Below, in pieces: positions 39,337 to 48,077 of a stretch of DNA of 64,000 nucleotides. The translations under genes were made by a program, and so were the position numbers. Location of the stretch: contig NZ_PYGA01000024.1 of NCBI RefSeq assembly GCF_003014485.1, forward strand, positions 1 to 64,000. The letters run 5' to 3'. Origin of the DNA: Murinocardiopsis flavida. Lineage in GTDB: Bacteria; Actinomycetota; Actinomycetes; Streptosporangiales; Streptosporangiaceae. How positions within the stretch are numbered: position 1 is the stretch's first letter; each line of letters starts with the position of its first letter. The notes beneath the pieces were generated by a model. It saw only the letters and a list, made by a program, of their open reading frames with translations, had not been told where the DNA came from and searched no databases.

Positions 39337-40682
39337 CCGAACCGATGAGGATCGGCCCGGCGCGCCTGGTCGACCCCGCGCACGAGAAGACGGTGCGCGA
39401 CTGGAGCCGTTACGTCAGCGCCGAAGTGGTGCGCTGGCTCAGTTCTGATGTCGCCGATGGCCATGTGCTGGAGGGCGAGGAGTACCGGCGCCGCGCCGAG
39501 CGCACGATCCGCCACGTGCTGGATGAGAGTGCCCAACGGGCGCTGTCCCAGGGCCGGCCGGTGATGGATGCGGTCACGGAGCAAGAGGTGACGCGCCGGG
39601 CCCTGGCCCAGGTGTGCGGACTTGGGCCGCTCCAAGAGCTGCTGGACGATCGTGACATCGAGAACATCAACCTCACCGGCACGGCCGTGTGGGTGCGGTA
39701 CGCCGACGGTCGGCGCGAGCAGCGTCCGGCGGTGGTGGGCAGTGGTGAGGAACTGGTGGCGCTGGTGCGCCGTATCGCCGCGCAGTCGCCGGCGGGGGAG
39801 CGGCGCTTCGACCCGGCCGCGCCCATCCTCGACATGCCACTCTCCGACGGGTCCCGGTTGAACGCGGTCATGGAGGTGTCCAGCGCCCCGGCGGTCTCCA
39901 TCCGTCGCCACCGCTACCGCACCACCACTCTGGGCGAACTGCGGGGCCTGGGCACGGTGGACGCGACACTGGTGGCACTACTACGGGCCGCGGTGCGGGC
40001 CCGGCGCAACATCGTGATCACCGGCGGCACCGGCGCCGGGAAAACGACTCTGTTGCGCGCGTTGGCCGCCGAGGTCCCATCATCGGAACGTCTGGTCACC
40101 ATCGAGGATGTCGCCGAGCTTGGCCTGGAGCGCGACCGCGCCGCGCATCCGGATGCGGTGGCGTTGCACGCTCGCCCGCCCAATGTGGAGGGCGCCGGGG
40201 AGGTGACGGTGGCTGAGCTGGTGCGGGCCGCGCTGCGCATGTCGCCGGACCGGGTGATCGTCGGGGAGACCCGCGGAAGCGAGACCGTTCCGCTGCTCAC
40301 CGCCATGTCGCAGGGCAACGACGGCTCACTCACCACCCTGCACGCCGCCTCATCCGAGGGCGCGGCATCGAAACTGGGGGCTTATGCCGCCCAGTCGGAC
40401 GAGCGGTTGCCGTTGGAAGCCACCGCGCTGCTGATCGCCTCGGCGGTCCACCTCATCGTGCATCTGTCGGCCGCCCCGGCAGGCGATCGGGTCGTGACCA
40501 GCGTGCGCGAAGTCGTCGGCGCCGAAGGCCAGCGGGTGGTCTCCAACGAGATCTATCGTCGCAGCCGCGCGGGCGAGGTGGTGCCCGCCGCCCCGCCCAG
40601 CCCCGAGACCATCGAGGTGCTGGCCGAGCACGGCTTCGAGATCGCCCGCCTGGTGGGCGGCGTTGAGGGGTGGTCGGCATGA
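39333..40682 (+). CDS. tadA: TadA/CpaF secretion ATPase
   Basis: The 449-aa protein has Walker A ITGGTGAGKTTLLRALAA (about residue 229), an Asp box, Walker B MSPDRVIVGETRGSE and the His-box region SQGNDGSLTTLHAAS, the full set of type II/IV secretion ATPase motifs. It powers Tad pilus assembly or secretion from the cytoplasmic face. ATGA overlaps join it to the TadZ-like gene before and the TadB-like gene after. Confidence 0.93.
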   Translation: MTEPMRIGPARLVDPAHEKTVRDWSRYVSAEVVRWLSSDVADGHVLEGEEYRRRAERTIRHVLDESAQRALSQGRPVMDAVTEQEVTRRALAQVCGLGPLQELLDDRDIENINLTGTAVWVRYADGRREQRPAVVGSGEELVALVRRIAAQSPAGERRFDPAAPILDMPLSDGSRLNAVMEVSSAPAVSIRRHRYRTTTLGELRGLGTVDATLVALLRAAVRARRNIVITGGTGAGKTTLLRALAAEVPSSERLVTIEDVAELGLERDRAAHPDAVALHARPPNVEGAGEVTVAELVRAALRMSPDRVIVGETRGSETVPLLTAMSQGNDGSLTTLHAASSEGAASKLGAYAAQSDERLPLEATALLIASAVHLIVHLSAAPAGDRVVTSVREVVGAEGQRVVSNEIYRRSRAGEVVPAAPPSPETIEVLAEHGFEIARLVGGVEGWSA

Positions 40683-41554
40683 GCCCCCCGGTGGTGGTCC
40701 TGACCGCCGTGCTCGGCGGTGCCGCGTTCGGGCTCGGTGTCTGGCTGTGCCTGCTGTGCGCCGCGGTGCCGCTGCGCCGAGCGCGTGAACGGGCGCACTT
40801 CGCTACGGAGGATCGGCGCCGCCGCGTGGCGCGCCTGGCCGGTGCACTCGGCGCCGGCCTCGTGGGGTGGGTCCTCACCGGCTGGCCGGTCGCCGCGCTT
40901 CTCGCCGCCGCCGGGGCGTGGTGGCTGCCCGTGCTGCTCGGCCCCGACCGAGGCCACGCTCAGCGCCTTGCCCGGGTGGAGGCGGTGGCCTCCTGGACCG
41001 AGCAGATCCGCGACCTGATGGCCGGCGCCTCCGGGCTACAGCACGCCATCACCGCCACCGCCCCGATTGCCCCGGCCCCGATCCGATCCGAGGTCGCCCG
41101 GCTCTCCGACCAGCTTCGCGCCGGCCGATCGCCGGAGACGGCGCTCGCGGAGTTCGCCAAGGCGGTCGCGACCCCCACGGCCGATCTGGTGGCCGCAGCC
41201 CTGTCCAGCGCGGCCAGCCGCCATGCCGCCGACTTGGGATCGCTGCTCTCCAGCCTGGCCGAGGCGACCCGGGAGCAGGCGTCCATGCTGGTGCGCATCG
41301 CCGCGAGCCGGGCGCGGGTGCGCACCGCGATGCGCATCATCGTTGCCGTCACCGTCGGCCTGGCCGCCGGGCTGCTGGTGTTCAACCCCGCCTACCTGGC
41401 GCCCTACGACAGGGTCCTCGGCCAAGTGGTGCTTGCGATGATCGGGGTCCTCTGGGCGATCGCGCTGACGTGGCTGGCCCGCCTTTCACGCACCGACCTG
41501 GGCCCCCGCATCCTGGACCCTCGGCCCTCGGCGCAAGCGGGGGTGGGGGCATGA
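40679..41554 (+). CDS. tadB: TadB-like membrane protein (T2SSF)
   Basis: The 291-aa protein has N-terminal membrane helices (VVVLTAVLGGAAFGLGVWLC and further ones to residue about 85), a cytoplasmic helical domain (WTEQIRDLMAGASGLQHAIT), and two C-terminal membrane helices (IIVAVTVGLAAGLLVF; VVLAMIGVLWAIALTWLA). This is the GspF/TadB platform protein that the TadA ATPase drives. ATG 40679 overlaps the TadA stop (ATGA). Confidence 0.9.
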   Translation: MSPPVVVLTAVLGGAAFGLGVWLCLLCAAVPLRRARERAHFATEDRRRRVARLAGALGAGLVGWVLTGWPVAALLAAAGAWWLPVLLGPDRGHAQRLARVEAVASWTEQIRDLMAGASGLQHAITATAPIAPAPIRSEVARLSDQLRAGRSPETALAEFAKAVATPTADLVAAALSSAASRHAADLGSLLSSLAEATREQASMLVRIAASRARVRTAMRIIVAVTVGLAAGLLVFNPAYLAPYDRVLGQVVLAMIGVLWAIALTWLARLSRTDLGPRILDPRPSAQAGVGA

Positions 41555-42447
41555 GCCCGCTCCTGCTTGCCGCGGCCGGTGGCGCCGTGTTCGCCGCCGG
41601 TGTCTGGGTTCTGCTCGCTCTGCGCTTCGCCCGGCCGCGGTTGGCCGAACTCCTCACCGATCCGCCCCCATCGCCACCGCCGCGGACCAGCACATCAGGG
41701 TCGGACGGGTGGACGGCCCGGCTCGGTGCCGCCGGCGCCCCGGCACTTTCGGCGCTGGGCCTGCCCACCGCCCGGACCGGTACCCGGCTCGCCGTCTGCG
41801 AGCGTGACGTCGCCGGATACCTGGCAGAGAAGACCACCACCGGGCTCCTCGGCGTCGTTGTCCCGCCGCTGCTGGGCGCGGTGCTCCTGCTCGGCGGGAT
41901 CAACACCGCCTCGTTGTACGGCCTCACGGTGTGGGCACTCTTTGCCGCGGTCGCCTGGTTCGCCCCGGACCTGTCGCTGCGCGATGCGGCGGCCAAGCGC
42001 CGGACCGCGATGCGCCACACCGTGGCGGTCTTCGCCGACCTGGTCGTCATCGCCTTGGCCGGCGGCGCCGGTGTCACCGGCGCACTGCATGATGCCGCGC
42101 AGTCCAGTACGAGCCCGGCCATGACCCGGATCCGCACCGCGTTGCGGGCTGCGGCCGTGCGTCGCGAACCCCCGTGGCAGGCACTGCGGGCGCTCGGGGA
42201 GCGCTACGACGTCGCCGAGTTCGCCGAGCTGGCCGCGAGCCTGCAACTCGCCGGGGCCGATGGCGCCCGGGTACGCGCCTCGCTGGCCGCCAAATCCAAG
42301 TCCTTGCGCGCCCAGCACCTGGCCGCGCTCGACGCCGACGCCCAGTCCGCCACCGAACGCATGAGCCTGCCGGTCGTCCTGCTGTTCGCCGGGTTCCTGC
42401 TCCTGATCGGCTTCCCGGCCCTCAGCCTCATCCTGACCAGCCTCTAG
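41551..42447 (+). CDS. tadC: TadC-like membrane protein (T2SSF)
   Basis: The 298-aa protein, the second T2SSF partner, has an N-terminal helix, a central pair (TGLLGVVVPPLLGAVLLL; LYGLTVWALFAAVAWF), the cytoplasmic domain with LVVIALAGGAGVTGALHDAA, and a final helix MSLPVVLLFAGFLLLIGFPA. It forms the inner-membrane platform with TadB. ATG 41551 overlaps the TadB stop (ATGA). Confidence 0.9.
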   Translation: MSPLLLAAAGGAVFAAGVWVLLALRFARPRLAELLTDPPPSPPPRTSTSGSDGWTARLGAAGAPALSALGLPTARTGTRLAVCERDVAGYLAEKTTTGLLGVVVPPLLGAVLLLGGINTASLYGLTVWALFAAVAWFAPDLSLRDAAAKRRTAMRHTVAVFADLVVIALAGGAGVTGALHDAAQSSTSPAMTRIRTALRAAAVRREPPWQALRALGERYDVAEFAELAASLQLAGADGARVRASLAAKSKSLRAQHLAALDADAQSATERMSLPVVLLFAGFLLLIGFPALSLILTSL

Positions 42448-42470
42448 ACCCCCATGGAGGAATGACCAGA

Positions 42471-42647
42471 ATGCTGAACCGACTCACCGCTCCATTGGTG
42501 CAACGCATGAGCACGCGCCGCGCGGATGCGGGCTATTCCACCGAGGCGGTCGTGGTCATCGCGCTTCTCGCCGTCCTCGCGCTCGGCGCACTCGCCCTGA
42601 TCAGCGACGCGGTGATGGACAAGGCCGAGTCCATCACCCTGGAGTGA
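42471..42647 (+). CDS. Small Flp-pilin-like (DUF4244-like) protein
   Basis: The 58-aa protein has a basic N-terminus, then DAGYSTEAVVVIALLAVLAL GALALISDAV. The G-x-S-T-E signature followed by a hydrophobic helix resembles type IVb pilins, cleaved after the Gly. Glu is at +4 instead of the usual +5. GGAGG lies 10 nt before ATG 42471; ATG 42462 is too close to it. It is the most likely pilus subunit of the operon; no prepilin peptidase is in the window. Confidence 0.7.
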   Translation: MLNRLTAPLVQRMSTRRADAGYSTEAVVVIALLAVLALGALALISDAVMDKAESITLE

Positions 42648-42651
42648 AGCC

Positions 42652-43041
42652 GTGGCCTCCTGTCGCTCGCGCCGCCGCGACGACCGGGGCAGCACCGAGC
42701 TGGCCATCGCCACCCCGTTGCTCCTCCTACTGGTGATGCTGGTCGTGCAGACCGCGCTATGGGCTCACGCCGGACACGTGGCCGAGACCATCGCCCATCA
42801 CGGCCTCGCCGCAGCCCGCGCCGTTGACACGACCGAGACCGAGGGGAACACCACGGCCGAGCAGGTCGCCGACCAGCTCGCCGGCGACCTGGTCACCGAT
42901 CTCGACATCACAGTGGAACGCAGCGCCACCACCGCCCGCATCACCGTCACCGCGCGGGTGCCGTCGGTGATCCCGGGGATGTCCTGGCCGGTCGCCCATG
43001 ACAAGAGCGCCCCTGTGGAACGCATTGCGGGTGTCCCGTGA
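42652..43041 (+). CDS. TadE-family pseudopilin
   Basis: The 129-aa protein starts with a basic stretch and the TadE signature DDRGSTELAIATPLLLLLVM, i.e. Gly followed by Glu and a hydrophobic helix. The rest is an extracytoplasmic beta-rich domain. GTG 42652 lies 4 nt after the pilin stop. It overlaps the next TadE-like gene by 4 nt. Confidence 0.85.
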   Translation: MASCRSRRRDDRGSTELAIATPLLLLLVMLVVQTALWAHAGHVAETIAHHGLAAARAVDTTETEGNTTAEQVADQLAGDLVTDLDITVERSATTARITVTARVPSVIPGMSWPVAHDKSAPVERIAGVP

Positions 43042-43451
43042 GGCCGCGCCGGGACGAGGGCGGGGCTTCGGTCGAACTCGCGCTGCTCACCCCGCTGCTG
43101 GTGCTGCTCGCGCTCCTGGTCGTTGTGGCCTACCGGGTCGTCTCCGCCGACATGACCGCCGATGCCGTTGCCCATACCGCCGCCCGCGCCGCCACCCTGC
43201 AACGCAGCCCGGAACAGGCGAACAGTGCCGCGCAGCAGGCGGTGGCGAACGCACTGCGCACGCATGATCTGAGCTGCGCGACCTACACACTCGACCTGGA
43301 CACCGCCGACCTCGTCCCCGGATCGACCGTCACCGCGACTCTGACCTGCCACGCTGACCTGGCCGACCTCTCCGGGATGGACGTGCCCGGCACCTACGAC
43401 GCCCACGGCCGCGCGAGCGCGGTCGTCGACGTGTACCGGGGGCGGCCATGA
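43038..43451 (+). CDS. TadE-family pseudopilin, second copy
   Basis: The 137-aa protein has DEGGASVELALLTPLLVLLA at the start, the same signature, and a C-terminal domain with a Cys pair (LSCATYTL and LTCHADL) likely to form a disulphide outside the cell. It is coupled to the genes on both sides by 4-nt overlaps. Confidence 0.87.
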   Translation: MRPRRDEGGASVELALLTPLLVLLALLVVVAYRVVSADMTADAVAHTAARAATLQRSPEQANSAAQQAVANALRTHDLSCATYTLDLDTADLVPGSTVTATLTCHADLADLSGMDVPGTYDAHGRASAVVDVYRGRP

Positions 43452-43840
43452 CCCGGCGCGACGACCGCGGTCAGGTCACCGCCTTCGTCGTCATCATCGC
43501 CCTCGCCCTGGTGCTGCTGCTCGCCTTGGTCCTGGAGGGCGGCGCCGCGCTCGGTGCACGTAGCCGCGCCCTGTCTCTGGCCCAGGAAGCGGCGCGCGCC
43601 GGCGCCCAGCAGATCGATCTGGACGCCTACCGGGCCGGAGACGACATCACCCTCGACACCGACGCCGCCGCGCAGGCAGCGAAGGACTTCCTCCACCGCT
43701 CGGGGGCCGAGGGCACCGCCTACGTCGAGGGCGACACCGTCACCGCCACCGCACACCTGAATTACACCTTCTCCCTACTCCCGCTGGGCACCCGCACCCT
43801 GAGCGGGACCGCCAGCGCCAGCCCGCACACCGACCCATGA
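43448..43840 (+). CDS. TadG-like pilus assembly protein
   Basis: The 130-aa protein starts RRDDRGQVTAFVVIIALALV, the hydrophobic start of TadG-related proteins. QEAARAGAQQIDL and a beta-rich C-terminal part follow. No von Willebrand domain is present, so it is the short form. It is the last of the three pseudopilin-like genes. Confidence 0.8.
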   Translation: MTRRDDRGQVTAFVVIIALALVLLLALVLEGGAALGARSRALSLAQEAARAGAQQIDLDAYRAGDDITLDTDAAAQAAKDFLHRSGAEGTAYVEGDTVTATAHLNYTFSLLPLGTRTLSGTASASPHTDP

Positions 43841-43867
43841 ACCCCCAAACCATGAGGTGAGGCAGCC

Positions 43868-46366
43868 GTGAGACGTGGACTCCGCCAAGCCGGCGCCCTG
43901 CTGGTGACCATCGCCCTGCTGGCCGGGCTGCCGTATGCGGCCACTGTCCCGCTGGCCTGGCCCACCCCGGAGCTGAGCTGGGTGAGCGTGCTGGCCTACC
44001 TACGTGGGGGTTCGCTGCCCCCGGGCGTCGCTACCGCGGCTCTCATCACCGGGCTCTGGGCGGTGTGGGGCCTCCACCTCCTCGCCCTGCTCACCGAACT
44101 CACGGCACGGCTGCGCGGTCACCCAGTTCGTACGCGCATGTTCGGCCCGCTGCAACTCCTAACCGCCACAGCGATCGGCGCCGCCCTGACCGCTCCGCCC
44201 GCCCACGCCGCCACCCCACCCGGGCCCGCAGAAGCCGAACCAGACACCGCGAACGCCGCCCCTGCCGCACAGCACGCGAACCCCGGCGCCGCCGAGCAGG
44301 ACGTCCCGCACTCCTCAGGCCGCCTCGTCGAACGCGAACGCGTCATCGACGGGTTCGTCTACGACTCCGCCGCCCTCACCCCGGACATGGAAGAGGACCT
44401 GAAGCCGACGATCGACATGATCCGCACCCACGGCAGCACCCGCGCGCCCGTCGTCGTCACCGGACACACCGATGCCGCCGGCGCCTCCGACTACAACCGC
44501 GACCTCTCCCAGCGCCGCGCCGACGCAGTAGCCCAGCACCTACGAAGCCAACTCGGGGACACCGCACCCGTCGTGCAGACCCGCGGACTCGGCGCCGACC
44601 ACCTCCTCGACGGCGCCCCGGATACCGTCCAGCGCCGTGTGGACATCTCCTACGCCCTCACTGCCTACCCTTCCCCCGAGCCCACACCGCCCCGGGAAAC
44701 CCCGAAGCCCGACTCCGCACCAGCGCAGCAGGAGCAGAACGGAGCCGGAAGCGACGAGCGGCGGGCCGTCCTCGTGCTGGAGTTGCCCGGCGGGCTGCTG
44801 CTCACTGCCACGGCCGCCGCCGGCGTCCTGGGCGGCTTCGCACTCGGACGCCGCCGCAACCGCACTTCAGCGCACCCTGAGGAAAAGGATGAAGTATCGG
44901 GCGCGAACCCCGGCGCGCACACCGAGGTCACGGACGCCGAAACGCCGCCCCCGGATGCCGTGATCCCGGACTCCACAATCGATCCCCGGGCCATCGTCGA
45001 CCTGCGCAACGGGGTCGGGATCACCGGCCCCGGCGCTCACGCCGCCGCCCGCAGCCTGCTGGCCACCGCACTGCACCCCGACGAGACGCCACTGCACGTG
45101 ATCATCCCGTCCGGCGACCTGGGCCTGCTGCTGGGAGACGAGGGAGCCGCCTACCTCGCCGAGCACGCCACCCCCGCAGTCACATCAACCGCCTCACTTG
45201 ACGCGGCCATTACCGTGCTGCACACCGAACTCCTGTCCCGCGTCGACGGCGATGCCGACGACGAGACCCAGCCCGAATCGGAGACCGCAGAAGAGGAGAC
45301 GGCGCCATTCCTCCTCCTGGCCACCCCCACCCCGGAGCACACACCCGAGATCACCACCTTGCTCGGCCAGGCCGACGCCAGCGCCATCAGCGCCGTGCTG
45401 CTCGGTGACTGGCCCGGCGGCACCTGCACCATCGACAGCACGCACACCATCACCGAAGCCAGCCCACCCCTGGCACATCTCCTCAGCGCCCACTGGCCCG
45501 CTACCGGCCGCGACCACTTCCGCACGCTCATCTCCGACCTGCCACCCCGCACCCCCAGCGGCCAGAGCACCGCCTCCAATCCGCCAAGTCCCACCCCCGC
45601 CCCCGCGCAACCCTCCAGCGGCCAGCCGGCCCAAGAAACTCCAGCGCCGACCACCCTGCGCGTGCTCGGCCGCATCACCCTCACCGCCGACGGGCAAGCC
45701 CTCACTCTGCGCCGCCGCTCCGCCTTCGAGGTGGCCGCTTATCTCGCCACCCGCCCTGACGGCGTCCGGATGGAGCGCGCCATCGAGGACATGTGGCCGG
45801 GAGAGAACGCGGCCCGCGCCACCCGCCGCTTCCACGACGCCACCAGCGCCCTGCGCACCGCCCTGCGCCCGTTCCTCGGAGAGCAGAGCCCGGCTGTTCT
45901 GCACGAGAACGACCTCTACCGGCTCAATCCCGAGAGCGTCGACGTCGACTTGCGACACATGGAAGCGGCACTGAGCACAGCCGAAGGCGACACGCGTGAA
46001 GAGGCGGCCAAGGCACTGGCGCCCATCCTGGAGCACTACGGGGACTTCGCCGAGGAGGCCGGCTACGCCTGGGCCGAAGAACCCCGGTCGCGTTTGCGCC
46101 GCCGCCTCATCGACGCCGCGGTGCGCTGCGCCGACCAATGCGGCCACGACGCGGCCCGCGCGCTCCTGGCCAGGGCCGCCGTCATCGACCCCCATCACGA
46201 ACCGGTTCACCTAGAACTCATCCGGCTCCACCTCGACACCGGCGACACCCGCGCCGCCGCAGAGGTCTACCAGGCCCACAAAGACGCGCTGCACGAGATC
46301 GGTGTCGAACCGGGAAGGCGAATTCGCGACCTGGTCAGCACCTCATCGGATAATTCTCTCCGATAG
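43868..46366 (+). CDS. Membrane protein with OmpA-like domain and C-terminal BTAD domain
   Basis: The 832-aa protein has two membrane segments near the N-terminus and a third ending in an Ala-rich AHAA site (about residue 110). An OmpA-like domain (about 157-262) contains VVVTGHTDAAGASDYNRDLS QRRADAV. Another membrane segment follows (LLLTATAAAGVLGGFAL, about 300-320). The long cytoplasmic part ends with a SARP-like winged helix (LRVLGRITLTADGQALTLRR, from about 597) and a BTAD domain (about 690-830). Related actinomycete proteins usually have LysM in place of OmpA. The layout suggests that peptidoglycan sensing is coupled to control of the Tad operon. GTG 43868 is the start. Confidence 0.8.
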   Translation: MRRGLRQAGALLVTIALLAGLPYAATVPLAWPTPELSWVSVLAYLRGGSLPPGVATAALITGLWAVWGLHLLALLTELTARLRGHPVRTRMFGPLQLLTATAIGAALTAPPAHAATPPGPAEAEPDTANAAPAAQHANPGAAEQDVPHSSGRLVERERVIDGFVYDSAALTPDMEEDLKPTIDMIRTHGSTRAPVVVTGHTDAAGASDYNRDLSQRRADAVAQHLRSQLGDTAPVVQTRGLGADHLLDGAPDTVQRRVDISYALTAYPSPEPTPPRETPKPDSAPAQQEQNGAGSDERRAVLVLELPGGLLLTATAAAGVLGGFALGRRRNRTSAHPEEKDEVSGANPGAHTEVTDAETPPPDAVIPDSTIDPRAIVDLRNGVGITGPGAHAAARSLLATALHPDETPLHVIIPSGDLGLLLGDEGAAYLAEHATPAVTSTASLDAAITVLHTELLSRVDGDADDETQPESETAEEETAPFLLLATPTPEHTPEITTLLGQADASAISAVLLGDWPGGTCTIDSTHTITEASPPLAHLLSAHWPATGRDHFRTLISDLPPRTPSGQSTASNPPSPTPAPAQPSSGQPAQETPAPTTLRVLGRITLTADGQALTLRRRSAFEVAAYLATRPDGVRMERAIEDMWPGENAARATRRFHDATSALRTALRPFLGEQSPAVLHENDLYRLNPESVDVDLRHMEAALSTAEGDTREEAAKALAPILEHYGDFAEEAGYAWAEEPRSRLRRRLIDAAVRCADQCGHDAARALLARAAVIDPHHEPVHLELIRLHLDTGDTRAAAEVYQAHKDALHEIGVEPGRRIRDLVSTSSDNSLR

Positions 46367-47097
46367 AACCCCACCGATGTGTGTACAGCCATTATTCTGA
46401 GATTCGAGACTGAGCAATATCCGTCTGGTCGTGTTCGCCGAAGAACGAAGCCAACATATCGGTACTCCAGTTCCACAAGTATTTCCTGGCTGTAGAGCGA
46501 TGGGCCCAAGTTTGCGTCTTTGTTTTTGATTCTTTCGGTTATTAGGAATGTGCTGACTATCGGGGAACGATACTGTTCTTGTTCGTCGTGCTAATGGTGT
46601 CCGTGTCCCCCTCTGATGGGCACTCGATTCGCTGGCCGTTCCCTCGGCCCGTATGACCGACCACCCCTGATTCCAGAACAGACCTGGTCAGGGCTTCGTT
46701 GGCTTGGTCGGTGCGCTGCCCGACAGGTGCGAAGCTTCAAGAAAACTCTCCTGGTGGTGGATGCTGACGGGTCGTTTAGAGCTTCGTTTGCATTTCTCTG
46801 GTTGCGAAATTTCCATTTTTGTCGGTTGCCCCTGGAAGTCTTCCTGTCCCCGTATTCTACTCTCGTTCCTTCCTTTGTCTTTTGTTGTCGACGCTCTCCC
46901 CTTGTTCTCCTCTTCCTTAATGACTGCGGATTGGTTGGGTGTTCACTCGGCCGTGGGAGTGCGAGTGTTCTGACTCGGCGCTGATTCTATGGCTGCAAAA
47001 AGGGTGGACCAATTCCAGTGTGCGGCGTTAATTGATCTTTCAGTGCGGGTATGAATGCCAATGACCAAGCAAACGGAACTGTTCGAGGAGGGCACTC
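46367..47097. other. Boundary region without a supported gene
   Basis: About 730 bp, much less GC-rich than its surroundings. A 122-codon + strand frame at 46616-46984 has an unlikely amino-acid mix (many Cys, Phe and Arg runs) and is not accepted. I see no tRNA, terminator or clear repeat. It separates the Tad operon from the conjugative-element genes and could hold an element end. Confidence 0.4.
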
Positions 47098-47388
47098 ATG
47101 TCCTGGTTTGGCCTTTGGCATGGCGGGTCCGGGTATTCGTACTCTGACGCGAGCCACATGGAGCGCTTCCGCTCGCTCGCAGACGTCGCCGACGCACTGA
47201 AGTCGCGTTTCCACGGCGCGAACTGGCGGCAGGAATTCGACTACGTAGCACGCGACCCCGAACGCGTCTTCACGCCCGGTGTCGACGAAACGAGCTACAT
47301 CGACCTGTACCGCTCCGCCGACGCTGACCTGTCGTGCATCGAGCGTCGCGCCTACTTCGGCCCGCGCGGCGGCGTTCGATTCGAGTAA
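47098..47388 (+). CDS. Hypothetical protein, 96 aa
   Basis: It begins MSWFGLWHGGSGYSYSDASH and has SLADVADALKSRFHGANWR and a C-terminal strand-rich end. GAGGAGG stands 7 nt before the ATG. I recall similar small proteins on actinomycete plasmids and integrative elements, but no function is known. Confidence 0.6.
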   Translation: MSWFGLWHGGSGYSYSDASHMERFRSLADVADALKSRFHGANWRQEFDYVARDPERVFTPGVDETSYIDLYRSADADLSCIERRAYFGPRGGVRFE

Positions 47389-47432
47389 CCCCACCCTGTT
47401 CTTCGAAATGCCGTTCATGCCTGAGGTGTGCC

Positions 47433-47792
47433 ATGTCGACGTTCGTTATTGAGAAATTCACGCCCGAAATCCACACGCTGATCATCGCCCCCGCCGGCGT
47501 CTGCCCGGACATGCGGGAACGCTGGTCCTATGAGCTGTTCTGCGATGACCGCCTGATCTTTGCCGGGTCCGATCTCGGTAGCCCTTCCGGGGTCACCGAA
47601 GACGAAGTTGCCGCCCACGCGCTGCTGTGGCTCACGCTGCAACCCGGGGACACCGACGAAGAATACTTCGCCGACTACACGCCCGACCAGCGCGCATGGT
47701 GCGCAGAGAACGCAGAAACTCTGTCGATGTGCCTGTATGACGAAAACGGGTCCGACGTAATGGACCTGTCCCCGTACCGGGTCGAGGACTAG
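47433..47792 (+). CDS. Hypothetical protein, 119 aa
   Basis: The acidic protein starts MSTFVIEKFTPEIHTLIIAP and has WSYELFCDDRLIFAGSDLG and a helical C-terminal half (EYFADYTPDQRAWCAENAE). ATG 47433 follows TGAGGTG. No family is recognised. It probably belongs with the small accessory genes of the element. Confidence 0.6.
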   Translation: MSTFVIEKFTPEIHTLIIAPAGVCPDMRERWSYELFCDDRLIFAGSDLGSPSGVTEDEVAAHALLWLTLQPGDTDEEYFADYTPDQRAWCAENAETLSMCLYDENGSDVMDLSPYRVED

Positions 47793-47799
47793 GAACCCA

Positions 47800-47833
47800 G
47801 GGGCGCGCCGCCTGGAAATAGTCGGCGCGCCCC
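47800..47833. terminator. GC hairpin after the 119-aa gene
   Basis: GGGGCGCGCCG and CGGCGCGCCCC form a perfect 11-bp stem with a 12-nt loop, 8 nt after the stop codon. Confidence 0.6.
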
Positions 47834-47932
47834 GCCTCCCCGGTCCGGGATCCGTTCCGGATTCGCACCACACGCGATGTGAACCCCGATCGGATCCCGA
47901 ATGGGACGCGACCCGAAATTCGGTGATGCGAG

Positions 47933-48073
47933 ATGAGCGACGCGACCGTTTTCCATGTGGACTATCCGCATGCCCCCGGGATGCTCTACGGCTGCTGGGC
48001 GTGCGAGTCGCAATGCCATTGCGACGACGGGTTCACGTGCATCCACTGCGGCCCAGAAGATGAGGAGGAATGA
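47933..48073 (+). CDS. Cys-rich mini-protein, 46 aa
   Basis: The frame reads MSDATVFHVDYPHAPGMLYG, then CWACESQCHCDDGFTCIHCG and an acidic end. Six Cys in CxxC, CxC and CxxC spacing and two His form a likely double zinc knuckle. The stop is 4 nt before the start of the ArdC-like gene, and its last codons GAGGAGGAA supply that gene's ribosome binding site, so the two are coupled. Confidence 0.6.
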   Translation: MSDATVFHVDYPHAPGMLYGCWACESQCHCDDGFTCIHCGPEDEEE

Positions 48074-48077
48074 TCAC

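Noticed and set aside
46616-46984. 122-codon + strand frame in the gap after the Tad operon
   Set aside because: Unnatural composition, no ribosome binding site and no similarity that I recognise.
46367-47097. Possible tRNA or attachment site at the boundary of the conjugative element
   Set aside because: No cloverleaf-like sequence or direct repeat could be found by eye in this gap.
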